The notes: generated by a model not told the origin, from the sequence alone. A stretch of DNA of 64,000 nucleotides from Glycomyces lechevalierae (GCF_027622945.1 NZ_JAPZVQ010000009.1:51102-115101), one strand, 5' to 3'; numbered from the stretch's first letter, positions 41,079-50,618 are shown. Program-made: numbers and translations.

Positions 41079-42509
41079 TTAGAGCTCGATCTCGTTCCGG
41101 TCGCCCGACCAGTCCGTGTGGAACGTGCCCTCGCGGTCCACGCGCTTGTACGTGTGCGCCCCGAAGAAGTCGCGCTGCCCCTGGATCAGAGCCGCCGGCA
41201 GGCGGCGCGAACGCAGCCCGTCGTAGTACGCCAGCGCCGACGAGAAGCCCGGCGTCGGGATCCCCGCGAGCGCGGCGGTCGAGACGACCCGGCGCCACGC
41301 GTCCTGCGCGTCGGTGACGATCTTCGTGAACTCCGGCGCCGCAAGCAGAGTCGGGAGCTCGGGGTCCGAGCGCCACGCCTCGGTGATGCGGTCGAGGAAG
41401 CGCGCCCGGATGATGCAGCCCGCGCGCCACAGGGCCGAGCACGAGCCGAGGTCGATGCCCCAGTCGTATTCGGCGCTGGCGGCGGCGATCTGGTCGAAGC
41501 CCTGCGCGTACGCGACGATCTTGGAGGCGTAGAGCGCCTGGCGGACGTCCTCGACGAAGTCGGCGGGGAAGTCCACCTTGCCGGTGGGGCCGGTGAGGAG
41601 GTCGACGGCGCCTTCGCGCTGCCTGGTGCCCGAGGAGAGGGCGCGGGCGAAGGTGGCCTCGGCGATGCCGGTGACCGGGACGCCCAGGTCGAGGGCGTTC
41701 TGGACGGTCCAGCGGCCGGTGCCCTTCTGGCCGGCCTGGTCGACGATGACGTCGACGAGGGGCTTGCCGGTGGCGGCGTCGGTGTGGCCGAGGACCTCGG
41801 CGGTGACCTCGATGAGGTAGGAGTCGAGCTCGCCGGCGTTCCACTCGGAGAAGATCTTGGCGAGGTCGGCCGGTTCGATGCCGACGCCGCGGCGCAGGAG
41901 GTCGTAGGCCTCGCCGATGAGCTGCATGTCGGAGTACTCGATGCCGTTGTGCACCATCTTGACGAAGTGCCCGGCGCCGTCGGGGCCGAGGCGGGTGCAG
42001 CACGGGGTGCCGTCGGGGGCCTTGGCGGCGATGGCCTCGAGGATCGGGCCGAGGGACTCGTAGGACTCGGCGGAGCCGCCGGGCATGATCGCGGGGCCGA
42101 GGAGCGCGCCCTCTTCGCCGCCGGAGACGCCGGTGCCGACGAAGTGGAGGCCCTGCTCGCGGAGGGCGGCCTCGCGGCGGCGGGTGTTCTCGAAGTGGGC
42201 GTTGCCGCCGTCGATGATCATGTCGCCGGGCTCCATGAGCGCGGCGAGCTGGTCGATGACGGCGTCCGTGGCGTTGCCGGCCTGGACCATGATCATCGCC
42301 TTGCGGGGGCGCTTGAGCGAGGCGACGAAGTCTTCGAGCGCTTCGGAGGGCACGAAGTCGCCTTCATCGCCGTGGGCCTCGATCAGCTCGGTGGTCTTGG
42401 CGTGCGTGCGGTTGTAGACGGCGACGGTGAAGCCGTGGCGGGCGAAGTTCCTGGCGAGGTTGGAGCCCATGACGGCCAGCCCGACCACGCCGATGTCGGC
42501 GGTGCTCAT
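41079..42509 (-). CDS. gnd: 6-phosphogluconate dehydrogenase (NADP+, decarboxylating)
   Basis: 476 residues, the usual length of the long-chain enzyme. Rossmann GLAVMGSNLARNFARHG; VSGGEEGALLGPAIMPGG; catalytic Lys in GHFVKMVHNGIEY; substrate loop and C-terminal GTFHTDWSGDRNEIEL. Oxidises 6-phosphogluconate to ribulose 5-phosphate in the pentose phosphate pathway, producing NADPH. Monocistronic with its own terminator. Confidence 0.97.
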   Translation of the reverse strand: MSTADIGVVGLAVMGSNLARNFARHGFTVAVYNRTHAKTTELIEAHGDEGDFVPSEALEDFVASLKRPRKAMIMVQAGNATDAVIDQLAALMEPGDMIIDGGNAHFENTRRREAALREQGLHFVGTGVSGGEEGALLGPAIMPGGSAESYESLGPILEAIAAKAPDGTPCCTRLGPDGAGHFVKMVHNGIEYSDMQLIGEAYDLLRRGVGIEPADLAKIFSEWNAGELDSYLIEVTAEVLGHTDAATGKPLVDVIVDQAGQKGTGRWTVQNALDLGVPVTGIAEATFARALSSGTRQREGAVDLLTGPTGKVDFPADFVEDVRQALYASKIVAYAQGFDQIAAASAEYDWGIDLGSCSALWRAGCIIRARFLDRITEAWRSDPELPTLLAAPEFTKIVTDAQDAWRRVVSTAALAGIPTPGFSSALAYYDGLRSRRLPAALIQGQRDFFGAHTYKRVDREGTFHTDWSGDRNEIEL

Positions 42510-42660
42510 GCCTGTGTCTCCCTACGTTGCGTAAGAGGTGTGCGCCCTGATTGTCGCCGAGCTGTGCGGCGGGGGCGGTCCCACCGCCGATCGTATCCAC
42601 GAGGCGGGACGCGCGCACGGACACGGGTGCGGACTGTCCGGGTCGCACGGGGCGCAGGCC

Positions 42661-42666
42661 TAGGCT
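42661..42666 (+). promoter_or_regulatory. -10 box TAGGCT of cystathionine beta-synthase (leaderless)
   Basis: TAGGCT, 6 nt (GTGAGC), then ATG at 42673. No ribosome-binding site is present. Confidence 0.55.
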
Positions 42667-42672
42667 GTGAGC

Positions 42673-44037
42673 ATGCAGTACTACGAATCGGTCCTGGACC
42701 TCATCGGCAACACCCCGCTGGTGCGGCTCAACTCGGTCACGGAGGGCGTGGCCGCGACGGTGCTCGCGAAGGTCGAGTACCTGAACCCCGGCGGGTCCAT
42801 CAAGGACCGCATCGCCCAGCGCATGATCGACGAGGCCGAGGCCTCGGGCGCCTTGAAGCCGGGCGGCACGATCGTGGAGCCGACCAGCGGCAACACGGGC
42901 GTGGGCCTGGCGATGGTGGCGCAGCAGCGCGGCTACCACTGCGTGTTCGTGTGCCCGGACAAGGTCTCCGAGGACAAGCGGAACGTCCTGAAGGCGTACG
43001 GCGCGGAGGTCGTCGTGTGCCCCACCGCGGTCGACCCCGAGGACCCGCGCTCCTATTACAAGGTCTCCGACCGGCTCATCCACGAGATCGAGGGCGCGTG
43101 GAAGCCCGACCAGTACTCGAACCCGGCGAACCCGGCCTCGCACTACGCGCAGACCGGCCCTGAGCTGTGGAAGCAGACGGACGGGAAGATCACGCACCTC
43201 GTCGCCGGGGTCGGCACGGGCGGCACGATCACCGGGATCGGCAAGTACCTCAAGGAGGTCTCGGGCGGGAAGGTGCAGATCGTGGGCGCCGACCCGGAGG
43301 GCTCGGTGTACTCGGGCGGGACCGGGCGGCCGTACCTGGTCGAGGGCGTGGGCGAGGACTTCTGGCCGGAGAACTACGACCCCCAGCTCGCTGACCGGAT
43401 CGTGGAGGTCACGGACGCCGAGTCGTTCGCGATGACCCGCCGCCTGGCCCGCGAGGAGGGGCTGCTCGTGGGCGGTTCGGCGGGGATGGCCGTGGTCGGG
43501 GCGCTCGCGGTCGCGCGCGACGCCTCCCCGGACGACGTGATCGTCGTGATCCTCCCGGACGGCGGGCGCGGGTACCTCTCGAAGATCTTCAACGACGCGT
43601 GGATGACCGAGTACGGCTTCATGGGCGGCTCGGGCGAGACCACTGTGGGCGAGGTGCTGGCCAGCAAGGGCGGGGAGATCCCCGAGCTCGTCCACGTGCA
43701 CCCGCAGGACACGGTGCGCGAGGCGATCGACATCATGCGCCAGTACGGGGTCAGCCAGATGCCGGTGCTCAAGGCCGAGCCGCCGGTGACGAGCGGCGAG
43801 GTGGCCGGGGCGGTCGCGGAGCGGGACCTCATGGACGCGCTGTTCTCCGGGCGCGCGACCCTGCACGACCCGCTCGAGCGGCACATCGGCGCGCCGCTGC
43901 CGACGATCGGCTCGGGCGAGCAGGTCGAGCGGGCCGTCGCGGCGCTGCAGGACCGGGACGCGCTCATGGTCTTCGCCGAGGGCAAGCCGGTCGGCGTGCT
44001 GACCCGGCAGGACCTGCTGAGCTACGTGGAGCACTGA
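42673..44037 (+). CDS. Cystathionine beta-synthase
   Basis: 454 residues. Fold type II PLP enzyme: PLP lysine in PGGSIKDRIAQ, EPTSGNTGVGLAM, GVGTGGTITGIGKYL, SAGMAVVGAL; then two CBS domains at the C-terminus (VHPQDTVREAIDIMRQYGVSQMPV; IGSGEQVERAVAALQ...VGVLTRQDLL). Condenses serine with homocysteine in transsulfuration; CBS domains sense adenosyl ligands. ATG chosen because TAGGCT ends 6 nt upstream; an in-frame GTG two codons earlier is possible. A cysteine synthase-like role is less likely given the CBS pair. Confidence 0.93.
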   Translation: MQYYESVLDLIGNTPLVRLNSVTEGVAATVLAKVEYLNPGGSIKDRIAQRMIDEAEASGALKPGGTIVEPTSGNTGVGLAMVAQQRGYHCVFVCPDKVSEDKRNVLKAYGAEVVVCPTAVDPEDPRSYYKVSDRLIHEIEGAWKPDQYSNPANPASHYAQTGPELWKQTDGKITHLVAGVGTGGTITGIGKYLKEVSGGKVQIVGADPEGSVYSGGTGRPYLVEGVGEDFWPENYDPQLADRIVEVTDAESFAMTRRLAREEGLLVGGSAGMAVVGALAVARDASPDDVIVVILPDGGRGYLSKIFNDAWMTEYGFMGGSGETTVGEVLASKGGEIPELVHVHPQDTVREAIDIMRQYGVSQMPVLKAEPPVTSGEVAGAVAERDLMDALFSGRATLHDPLERHIGAPLPTIGSGEQVERAVAALQDRDALMVFAEGKPVGVLTRQDLLSYVEH

Positions 44038-44083
44038 GCGCGCGCCTGAGTTCCGGCGTTTCCTCGACATTGCGGCCGTCGCC

Positions 44084-44115
44084 CTCCTAGTATAAGTAGC
44101 AACTTATATTAGGAG
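44084..44115. promoter_or_regulatory. ArsR-type operator overlapping promoter and RBS
   Basis: CTCCTAGTATAAGT-AGCA-ACTTATATTAGGAG: 13 of 14 bases pair symmetrically. The right arm supplies the AGGAG of the SRPBCC ribosome-binding site and the left arm a TATAAG -10. Bound regulator would block both transcription and translation start, fitting autoregulation by the ArsR gene two genes down. Confidence 0.75.
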
Positions 44116-44120
44116 GCGAC

Positions 44121-44768
44121 ATGCCCGATCCTCGAGACCCGATCGCGTCCGCCGGGATGGTGGCCCGCGAGATCCGCACCGGCGAACGCGGCGGCTCCCC
44201 CACGAAAGTCCTCACCGCCCGGCGCACCTTCCGCGCCGACCGGGCCGACGTGTGGGACGCGCTCACCAGTCCCGAACGGCTCCCGCGCTGGTTCCAGCCG
44301 GTCACCGGCGACCTCCGCGTCGGCGGCCGCTACCAGTTCGAGGCGCAGGCCGGCGGGATCGTCGAACGCTGCGACGCCCCCGACCTGCTGGCCGTGACCT
44401 GGGAGTTCGGCGGCAATCTGTCCTGGGTCGAAGTGCGGCTCAGCGGGAGCGGCGACGGCACCGTCCTCGAACTCGTCCACGAGGCCCCGGTCGACCCGAA
44501 GATGTGGGAGCAGTACGGCCCGGGCGCGGTCGGCGTCGGCTGGGACGGCCTCCTGCACAGCCTCGGCTACCACCTCGAGACCGGCGAGGCGCTGGACCCG
44601 GACGAGTGGGAGCAGTGGATGACCAGCCCCATGGGCGTCGCGTACGCGCGCCTCCTGGGCGAGGCGTGGGGCGCGGCCGCGATCGCCGACGGCGACGACC
44701 CGGAGGCCGCGAAGGCCTCCGTCGACGCGGTCGTCGCGTTCTACACGACCCCGCCGGATCAAGCGTGA
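44121..44768 (+). CDS. SRPBCC/AHSA1-family protein
   Basis: 215 residues. Activator-of-Hsp90-like START fold: TARRTFRADRADVWDALTSPERLPRWFQPV, GGRYQFEAQAGG, LLAVTWEFGGNLSWVEVRLSG, and GWDGLLHSLGYHLE. Binds hydrophobic ligands; role unknown. Operon with ArsR, a recurrent association in actinobacteria. Stop overlaps the ArsR GTG. Confidence 0.92.
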   Translation: MPDPRDPIASAGMVAREIRTGERGGSPTKVLTARRTFRADRADVWDALTSPERLPRWFQPVTGDLRVGGRYQFEAQAGGIVERCDAPDLLAVTWEFGGNLSWVEVRLSGSGDGTVLELVHEAPVDPKMWEQYGPGAVGVGWDGLLHSLGYHLETGEALDPDEWEQWMTSPMGVAYARLLGEAWGAAAIADGDDPEAAKASVDAVVAFYTTPPDQA

Positions 44769-45157
44769 CCGAGACCGGGCCCGCGGCCGAGGCCGCGTTC
44801 GACGCCCTCGGCGACCCGGTGCGCCGCCGGATCATGGAACTCCTCGGCGAGGGCGAACGCCCAGCCGGGGCCGTCGCCGAGATCCTGGGAGCGCACTTCG
44901 GGATCTCGCAGCCCGCCGTCTCGCAGCACCTGAAGGTGCTCCGCGAGGCCGGGCTCGTGACCGTGCGGGCCGAGGGGACCAGGCGCTTCTACGGCGTGGA
45001 CGACGACGGCCTCGCGGCCGTGCGGCTCTGGCTCGAGCGCTTCGCGGACGGCTTCACCGGCCCGCTCGACGCCCTCGAGACCGAACTCGCCCGAGGCAAA
45101 CGCGAACGCCGCCTTGCCGATCGGCCCGCGAGGACGCGCCGCCGGGACGTGGCGTAG
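44765..45157 (+). CDS. ArsR-family regulator
   Basis: 130 residues from GTG overlapping the preceding TGA (GTGA). Winged HTH: FDALGDPVRRRIMELLGEGERPAGAVAEIL...SQPAVSQHLKVLREAGLVTVRAEGTRRFYGV. No metal-binding CVC motif, so it probably belongs to the non-metal SRPBCC-linked ArsR group. Autoregulation via the 44084-44115 dyad is likely. Confidence 0.93.
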   Translation: MTETGPAAEAAFDALGDPVRRRIMELLGEGERPAGAVAEILGAHFGISQPAVSQHLKVLREAGLVTVRAEGTRRFYGVDDDGLAAVRLWLERFADGFTGPLDALETELARGKRERRLADRPARTRRRDVA

Positions 45158-45182
45158 TCGCCGGAAATCCAAATAGGAAAGT

Positions 45183-45246
45183 ATCCGACTCGTTCGGTTG
45201 CGAGCCTTGCCAAGACGGGCCGCAAACCGGGCGAGTCGGATTTTTT
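45183..45246 (+). terminator. Terminator of SRPBCC-arsR operon
   Basis: ATCCGACTCG ... CGAGTCGGAT with a 39-nt partly paired interior (CGGTT/AACCG), followed by six T. One of the few classical U-tract terminators here. Confidence 0.9.
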
Positions 45247-45331
45247 CCATGCCCGCCTTCTTGACTTTCGCGCCGCGTCTCGACACGATGAGGTAATTAT
45301 TTTTAGGAATCTTTATATATTTGGAGGTCCC

Positions 45332-46573
45332 TTGGGACGCATCCGCAGAACGGCCGTCATCGCGGCCGCCACCCTCGCCGCGGCGGGCGCCGCCGTGGCC
45401 GTGCCGATCGCCCTGGCCGGCAACGCCTCCGCCGAGACCGCCTGCACCGCAGCCGCATGGGCGCCCGGCGAGGTCTACGTCGGCGGCGACGAGGTCAGCC
45501 ACGCCGGCCGCGAGTACCGCGCCAAGTGGTGGACCACCGGTGAAACCCCCGGCACCACCGGCGAATGGGGCGTCTGGCAGGACCTCGGCGCCTGCGGCGG
45601 CGCCGAACCGACCACCCCCGGCACCGGGTCCCCCACCGCCCAGGAGCCCACCGGCGAACCCACGGAGCAGCCCACAGGCGAACCGGGACAAGGGAACGCG
45701 CACCTCACGGGTTACTGGCACAACTTCGACAACGGCTCCGGCGTCATGGAGCTCAACGCGGTCCCCGCCGCGTACGACATCATCGCGGTCGCCTTCGCCG
45801 AATCCACGACCACGCCGGGCCGGGTCGACTTCGCGCTCGACTCCAGCCTCACCGCCGCCGGGTACACCGAAGCCGAGTTCAAGGCCGACATCACCGCGCT
45901 CAGGGCCGCGGGCCGCCACGTCGTGATCTCGGTGGGCGGCGAGAAGGGCAACGTCACCGTCAACGACGGCGCGACCGCCTCCGCGTTCTCCAGCTCGGTG
46001 CTCGCGCTCATGAACGAGTACGGGTTCGACGGCGTCGACATCGACCTCGAGCACGGCATCAACGCCCCGGCCCTGGAGACCGCGCTGCGCGCGATCGACG
46101 CCGCGAAGCCCGGCTTCACGTACACGATGGCCCCGCAGACCATCGACTTCCAGTCCACTTCGGCCGGTTACTACCAGCTCGCGGTGAACACCAAGGATCT
46201 CCTGACGATCGTCAACATGCAGTACTACAACTCGGGTTCGATGCTCGGCTGCGACGGCCGGGTGTACGCCCAGGGCGACGTCGACTTCCTGACCGCCCAG
46301 GCCTGCATCCAGCTCGAGGCCGGGCTCGACCCCGGCCAGGTCGGCCTCGGCCTCCCGGCCGTCTCGAGCGCCGCCGGCTCCGGCTACGTCGACCCGGCCA
46401 TGGTCAACGCCGCCCTCGACTGCCTCGCCACGCTCGCCAACTGCGGCGACTTCAAGCCCGACCAGGCCTACCCCGGCATCGGCGGGGCCATGACCTGGTC
46501 GATCAACTGGGACAAGACCAGCGGCTACAAGTTCGCGAACACCGTGGCCGGCCACTTCCCCAACCTGCCATAA
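45332..46573 (+). CDS. Secreted GH18 chitinase with carbohydrate-binding module
   Basis: 413 residues from TTG, 4 nt after GGAGG. Signal peptide of about 34 residues (RTAVIAAATLAAAGAAVAVP, cleavage near SAETA); a CBM5/12-like module (AWAPGEVYVGGDEVSHAGREYRAKWW); a Thr/Pro/Glu linker; GH18 barrel from about 125 with VISVGGEKG and the catalytic DGVDIDLE (Glu acid). Degrades chitin outside the cell. Upstream is an AT-rich island (45285-45322) with the promoter. Ends in a strong palindromic terminator. Confidence 0.93.
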   Translation: MGRIRRTAVIAAATLAAAGAAVAVPIALAGNASAETACTAAAWAPGEVYVGGDEVSHAGREYRAKWWTTGETPGTTGEWGVWQDLGACGGAEPTTPGTGSPTAQEPTGEPTEQPTGEPGQGNAHLTGYWHNFDNGSGVMELNAVPAAYDIIAVAFAESTTTPGRVDFALDSSLTAAGYTEAEFKADITALRAAGRHVVISVGGEKGNVTVNDGATASAFSSSVLALMNEYGFDGVDIDLEHGINAPALETALRAIDAAKPGFTYTMAPQTIDFQSTSAGYYQLAVNTKDLLTIVNMQYYNSGSMLGCDGRVYAQGDVDFLTAQACIQLEAGLDPGQVGLGLPAVSSAAGSGYVDPAMVNAALDCLATLANCGDFKPDQAYPGIGGAMTWSINWDKTSGYKFANTVAGHFPNLP

Positions 46574-46581
46574 CGACCGGA

Positions 46582-46609
46582 GGGCGGGGCCGGACGTCCG
46601 GCCCCGCCC
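46582..46609. terminator. Chitinase terminator, 28-bp perfect palindrome
   Basis: GGGCGGGGCCGGAC joined to GTCCGGCCCCGCCC, 9 bp after the chitinase stop. Confidence 0.8.
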
Positions 46610-46678
46610 GCTCACTTTCGCAACGCGCGTAGCGGGCTCAGCACTCTCACTGCCCGGCGCGCATTTGCGGGTGGGCGC

Positions 46679-46939
46679 CAGTTCGGGCTCGGACGCCCAG
46701 TCGTCCTTGGAGTGCCCGTCCCAGTCGTAGCCGTCGCCGAGCGGGTAGTGCTGCTCGCCGGGCCCGAACATCTGGAAGTAGTGGTCGAAGGCGCCGACGC
46801 CGAAGCGGTCGACCAGCTCGCGGTAGTCCGCCGGGGGCTCGGCGCCGATCTCTGCCGCGACCTGCGCCCAGTCGATGCCCGCGGGCGGCCGCTCGCGCAT
46901 CCCGGCGCGCTCGGCGAGCGCGCGAAGCCGGTCGTCCAC
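46679..46939 (-). pseudogene. SUKH (SMI1/KNR4)-like gene, 3'-truncated
   Basis: From GTG at 46939 (after GGGAG): VDDRLRALAERAGMRERPPA, then DWAQVAAEIGAEPPADYRELVDRFGVGAF, a SMI1/KNR4 opening, to WDGHSKDDWASEPEL. Beyond residue ~87 similarity-like character is lost and no stop occurs until the frame has run antisense through the whole chitinase gene. SUKH proteins of this type are usually longer and often serve as immunity proteins. The gene appears to have lost its 3' end where the chitinase locus joins. Confidence 0.65.
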
Positions 46940-47013
46940 GGGAACTCCCAGGGGTGGAAGGAAACAGGGCCGCCCGCTCGGTGAGCGGACGGCCCCGATG
47001 TAGAGGTGCTCGG

Positions 47014-48675
47014 CTAGCCGATGCTGATCTTGGGTTTGCGGCCGACGGTGAGGACCGGTTTGCGGGTCTCGGCGTAGAAGTCGTTGCCCTTGTCGTCCAC
47101 GACGATGAACGCCGGGAAGTTCTCGACCTCGATCTTCCAGACCGCCTCCATGCCGAGCTCGGGGTATTCCAGGACCTCCATCGACTTGATGTTGTCCTGG
47201 GCGAGCTTGGCGGCGGGGCCGCCGATGGAGCCGAGGTAGAAGCCGCCGTGGGCCTTGCAGGCGTTGGTCACCTGGTCGGAGCGGTTGCCCTTGGCGAGCA
47301 TGACGAACGAGCCGCCCGCGGCCTGGAACTGCTCGACGTAGGTGTCCATGCGCCCGGCCGTGGTCGGACCGAACGAGCCGGAGGCGTAGCCCTCGGGGGT
47401 CTTCGCCGGGCCGGCGTAGTAGACGGCGTGGTCGCGCAGGTACTGCGGCATGGGCTCGCCGGCGTCCAGGCGCTCCTTGATCTTGGCGTGCGCGATGTCG
47501 CGGGCGACCACGAGCGTGCCGGTGAGCGAGACGCGGGTCTTGACCGGGTACTTGGAGAGCTCTTCGCGGATCTCGGCCATGGGCCGGTTGAGGTCGACGC
47601 GCACGACGTCCTCGTCGAGGTCGTCCTCCTGCACGTCCGGGACGTACCGGCTCGGGTCGGTCTCGAGCTGCTCGAGGAACACGCCCTCGGCGGTGATCTT
47701 GGCCGTGGCCTGGCGGTCCGCCGAGCACGACACCGCGATCGCCACCGGCAGCGACGCGCCGTGGCGCGGCAGGCGGATCACCCGCACGTCGTGGCAGAAG
47801 TACTTGCCGCCGAACTGCGCGCCGATCCCGAACTGGCGGGTGAGGGCCAGCACCTCCTGCTCCAGCTCGACGTCGCGGAAACCGCGGCCGAGCGGCGAGC
47901 CCTCGACGGGCATCCCGTCGAGGTACTTCGCCGACGCGTACTTCGCGGTCTTGAGCGCGTACTCGGCGCTCGTGCCGCCGATGACGATCGCCAGGTGGTA
48001 CGGCGGGCACGCGGACGTGCCGATGTTCCTCAGCTTCTCCTCCAGGAACCGCAGCATCGAGTCCGGGTTGAGGATCGCCTTCGTCTCCTGGAACAGGAAC
48101 GACTTGTTCGCCGAGCCGCCGCCCTTGGCCATGAACAGGAACTTGTACGCGTCGCCGTCCTCGGCGTACAGCTCGATCTGCGCGGGCAGGTTCGAGCCGG
48201 TGTTCTTCTCGTCCCACATGGTCACCGGCGCCATCTGGCTGTACCGGAGGTTGAGGTCGCGGTACGCCTGCCAGACGCCGCGCGACAGGTGCTCGGCGTC
48301 GCGGCCGTCGGTGAGGACGTGCTGCCCGCGCTTGCCCATGATGATGGCCGTGCCCGTGTCCTGGCACATCGGCAGGACCTCGCCGGAGGCGATGTTGGCG
48401 TTCTTGAGCAGGTCCATCGCCACGAACCGGTCGTTGCCGCTGGCCTCGGGGTCGTCGAGGATGGAGCGGAGCTGGGCGAGGTGCGCCGGGCGCAGGAAGT
48501 GGGAGATGTCCTTGACCGCCTCGGTCGCCAGCTTCGTGAGCGCCTCGGGCTCCACCGTGAGGAACCGCCGCCCGGCGGCCTCGACCGTGTTCACCCCGTC
48601 CTTGGTGATCAGGCGGTACTCGGCGGTGTCGGGGCCGAGGGGAATCTGTTCGGTGTACTGGAACTCCGATGTCAC
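47014..48675 (-). CDS. Fumarate hydratase, class I (Fe-S)
   Basis: 553 residues from GTG ([20 protein letters not shown]). Class I fumarase: cluster cysteines in [19 protein letters not shown] and [10 protein letters not shown]-terminal domain [14 protein letters not shown]-terminal domain [16 protein letters not shown] with KGNRS and GGPAAKLA. Hydrates fumarate to malate in the TCA cycle, oxygen-sensitive. The open frame runs 88 codons farther upstream without conservation; TAAGTT lies 7 nt before this GTG. Confidence 0.95.
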   Translation of the reverse strand: MTSEFQYTEQIPLGPDTAEYRLITKDGVNTVEAAGRRFLTVEPEALTKLATEAVKDISHFLRPAHLAQLRSILDDPEASGNDRFVAMDLLKNANIASGEVLPMCQDTGTAIIMGKRGQHVLTDGRDAEHLSRGVWQAYRDLNLRYSQMAPVTMWDEKNTGSNLPAQIELYAEDGDAYKFLFMAKGGGSANKSFLFQETKAILNPDSMLRFLEEKLRNIGTSACPPYHLAIVIGGTSAEYALKTAKYASAKYLDGMPVEGSPLGRGFRDVELEQEVLALTRQFGIGAQFGGKYFCHDVRVIRLPRHGASLPVAIAVSCSADRQATAKITAEGVFLEQLETDPSRYVPDVQEDDLDEDVVRVDLNRPMAEIREELSKYPVKTRVSLTGTLVVARDIAHAKIKERLDAGEPMPQYLRDHAVYYAGPAKTPEGYASGSFGPTTAGRMDTYVEQFQAAGGSFVMLAKGNRSDQVTNACKAHGGFYLGSIGGPAAKLAQDNIKSMEVLEYPELGMEAVWKIEVENFPAFIVVDDKGNDFYAETRKPVLTVGRKPKISIG

Positions 48676-48909
48676 GCGTTCCAACTTAGCGCGCAGGGTG
48701 CGCGGGCCGTGTGTGAGGCGAAGCTCAGTGGGCGCCCGTGTTCGAACGGCGCGGGCTCGGATGTCGCCCGGCGAATGTCGGACCCGGCCGGTAGCGTCAC
48801 ATCCAGGCGGCGCGGCGCTGGCGCACCGCCTGTAAGCAGGTACGATTGCCCGGTTGTCCGTACCGGCCTCTACTGAGGGCGGGGCGGCACGCGCAAGTGA
48901 ATCCTCCTG

Positions 48910-48926
48910 CTGCGGAGAGACCGCAG
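48910..48926 (+). promoter_or_regulatory. Hairpin in rpsF leader
   Basis: CTGCGG-AGAGA-CCGCAG, 29 nt before the rpsF start codon. The S6:S18 complex binds CCG-containing leader hairpins in many bacteria; whether this one qualifies is unproven. Confidence 0.35.
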
Positions 48927-48955
48927 CCGTTGAGACCAAAGGGGGTGGAGCGATC

Positions 48956-49246
48956 TTGCGGCACTACGAACTCATGGTGATCCTCGAACCGAACATCGAG
49001 GAAGCACAGGTCAGCCCGACGCTGGACAAGTTCCTGAAGGGCGTCAAGGACGCCGGAGGGACCGTCGACAAGATCGACGTCTGGGGCCGGCGCCGTCTCG
49101 CCTACGAGATCAACAAGAGCAACGAGGGCGTCTACGCCGTCATCGACCTGCAGTCCGAGCCCGGTCCCGTCGCTGAGATGGACCGTCAGCTCCGGCTCAA
49201 CGAGTCGGTGCTGCGCACCAAGGTGCTGCGACCGGAGCTTCGGTAA
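48956..49246 (+). CDS. rpsF: 30S ribosomal protein S6
   Basis: 96 residues from TTG after GGTGGAGCGATC: (M)[20 protein letters not shown]..., [46 protein letters not shown]. Standard S6, partner of S18 in the 30S platform. First gene of rpsF-ssb-rpsR-rplI. The in-frame upstream ATG at 48854 would add 34 non-conserved residues. Confidence 0.95.
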   Translation: MRHYELMVILEPNIEEAQVSPTLDKFLKGVKDAGGTVDKIDVWGRRRLAYEINKSNEGVYAVIDLQSEPGPVAEMDRQLRLNESVLRTKVLRPELR

Positions 49247-49285
49247 CCCGACCTTGCAACTGCGAGACCTTAGGGAGAAGAGGTC

Positions 49286-49795
49286 ATGGCAGGAGAGACA
49301 GTCATCACGGTTATCGGCAACCTCGTCGACGACCCCGAACTGCGTTACACGCCGTCCGGTGCCGCCGTCGCGAAGTTCCGAATCGCATCGACCCCGCGCA
49401 CGTTCGACCGCGAGTCGAACGCGTGGAAAGACGGTGAGGCCCTGTTCCTCACCTGCAGCGTCTGGCGCCAGTACGCCGAGAACGTCGCCGAGTCGCTGTC
49501 GCGCGGTACCCGCGTGATCGTGCAGGGCAGGCTCAAGCAGCGCAGCTACGAGACCCGCGAGGGCGAGAAGCGCACTGTGTACGAGCTCGACGTCGAGGAA
49601 GTCGGCCCCGCGCTGCGTTTTTCCACAGCGAAGCTCAACAAGTCCGGTGCCGGTTCCGGCGGCGGTGGCGGTCGTTCCTTCGGGGGCGGCGGCAACACCG
49701 GCGGCGGCTCCGCACCTGACGACCCTTGGGCCTCGGCCGCCCCTGCCGGCGCTTCCGCCGGCGGTGGAGGCTTCGACGAGGACCCGCCGTTCTGA
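49286..49795 (+). CDS. ssb: Single-stranded DNA-binding protein
   Basis: 169 residues. OB-fold: [71 protein letters not shown]; then a Gly-rich linker and the acidic tip FDEDPPF that recruits replication partners. Essential in replication and repair. ATG after TTAGGGAGAAGAGGTC. Confidence 0.97.
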   Translation: MAGETVITVIGNLVDDPELRYTPSGAAVAKFRIASTPRTFDRESNAWKDGEALFLTCSVWRQYAENVAESLSRGTRVIVQGRLKQRSYETREGEKRTVYELDVEEVGPALRFSTAKLNKSGAGSGGGGGRSFGGGGNTGGGSAPDDPWASAAPAGASAGGGGFDEDPPF

Positions 49796-49845
49796 TCGGT
49801 CTCGTGCAGACCGGTAACGATCTCGAGTAAGAGGCAAGACAACAC

Positions 49846-50091
49846 ATGGCCAACCCGAAATCGGCTCCCCTGCGGAAGCCGAAGAAGAAGCCGAACCCGC
49901 TTGAAAAAGAGGGTATCGAGTACGTCGACTACAAGGACACGGCGCTGCTGCGGAAGTTCATCTCCGACCGCGGCAAGATCCGTGCCCGCCGAGTGACCGG
50001 CGTGACCACCCAGCAGCAGCGCCAGATCGCCGCGGCCGTCAAGAACGCCCGCGAGATGGCTCTGCTCCCGTACACCAGCCAGACCCGCTAA
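49846..50091 (+). CDS. rpsR: 30S ribosomal protein S18
   Basis: 81 residues: [63 protein letters not shown]. This copy lacks the zinc-binding cysteines (C-minus form), with NPLEKEG where CxxC-type proteins carry them. Basic N- and C-termini. Third gene of the S6 operon. Confidence 0.96.
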   Translation: MANPKSAPLRKPKKKPNPLEKEGIEYVDYKDTALLRKFISDRGKIRARRVTGVTTQQQRQIAAAVKNAREMALLPYTSQTR

Positions 50092-50105
50092 GGAAGGAGC
50101 GCAAC

Positions 50106-50567
50106 ATGAAGATCATCCTGACTCATGAGGTGCCCAACCTCGGCTCGGCCGGCGATGTGGTCGAGGTGAAGAACGGCTACGGCCGCAACTACCTCCTGCC
50201 GCAGGGCCTGGCGATCGCCTGGACCAAGGGCGGTCAGAAGGAAGTCGACGCGATCCAGCGCGCCCGTGCGGCCCGCCAGATCCACGACCTCGACCAGGCG
50301 CGCGCCCTGGCCGAGCAGCTGAAGAAGACCGACGCCCACATCGTCGCCCGCACGGGTGACGGGGACCGTCTCTTCGGCTCGATCACCGCGGTCGACATCG
50401 TGAAGGCCGTCGACGAGGCCGGGGGTCCGAAGATCGACCGCCGCCGCGTCGAGCTGTCCTCCACGATCAAGTCGGTCGGCACCTACGACGTGTCGGTCAA
50501 GCTGCACCCGGAGGTGACCGCGAAGTTCAAGCTCCAGGTCACCCCGGCCAAGCGCCGCAAGAAGTAG
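50106..50567 (+). CDS. rplI: 50S ribosomal protein L9
   Basis: 153 residues: MKIILTHEVPNLGSAGDVVEVKNGYGRNYLLPQGLA, long connecting helix (RAAR...RALAEQLKKT), C-terminal domain DGDRLFGSITAVDIVKAV and VKLHPEVTAKFKLQVTP. ATG after AAGGAAGGAGCGCAAC. Last gene of the operon, followed by a 16-bp stem terminator. Confidence 0.97.
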   Translation: MKIILTHEVPNLGSAGDVVEVKNGYGRNYLLPQGLAIAWTKGGQKEVDAIQRARAARQIHDLDQARALAEQLKKTDAHIVARTGDGDRLFGSITAVDIVKAVDEAGGPKIDRRRVELSSTIKSVGTYDVSVKLHPEVTAKFKLQVTPAKRRKK

Positions 50568-50583
50568 CTCGCGCAAGCGACAG

Positions 50584-50618
50584 CGAAGGCCCGCGACCGA
50601 TCCGGTCGCGGGCCTTCG
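50584..50618 (+). terminator. Terminator of rpsF-ssb-rpsR-rplI
   Basis: CGAAGGCCCGCGACCG-ATC-CGGTCGCGGGCCTTCG: a 16-bp perfect stem, 17 bp after the rplI stop; U-tract absent. It can serve the convergent membrane gene as well. Confidence 0.8.

Noticed and set aside
46712..46984. Plus-strand 90-codon frame near the chitinase
   Set aside because: Antisense shadow of the truncated SUKH gene.
48854..48955. Upstream ATG start for rpsF
   Set aside because: Adds 34 residues unlike S6; the TTG at 48956 has a good ribosome-binding site and begins the conserved HYE motif.
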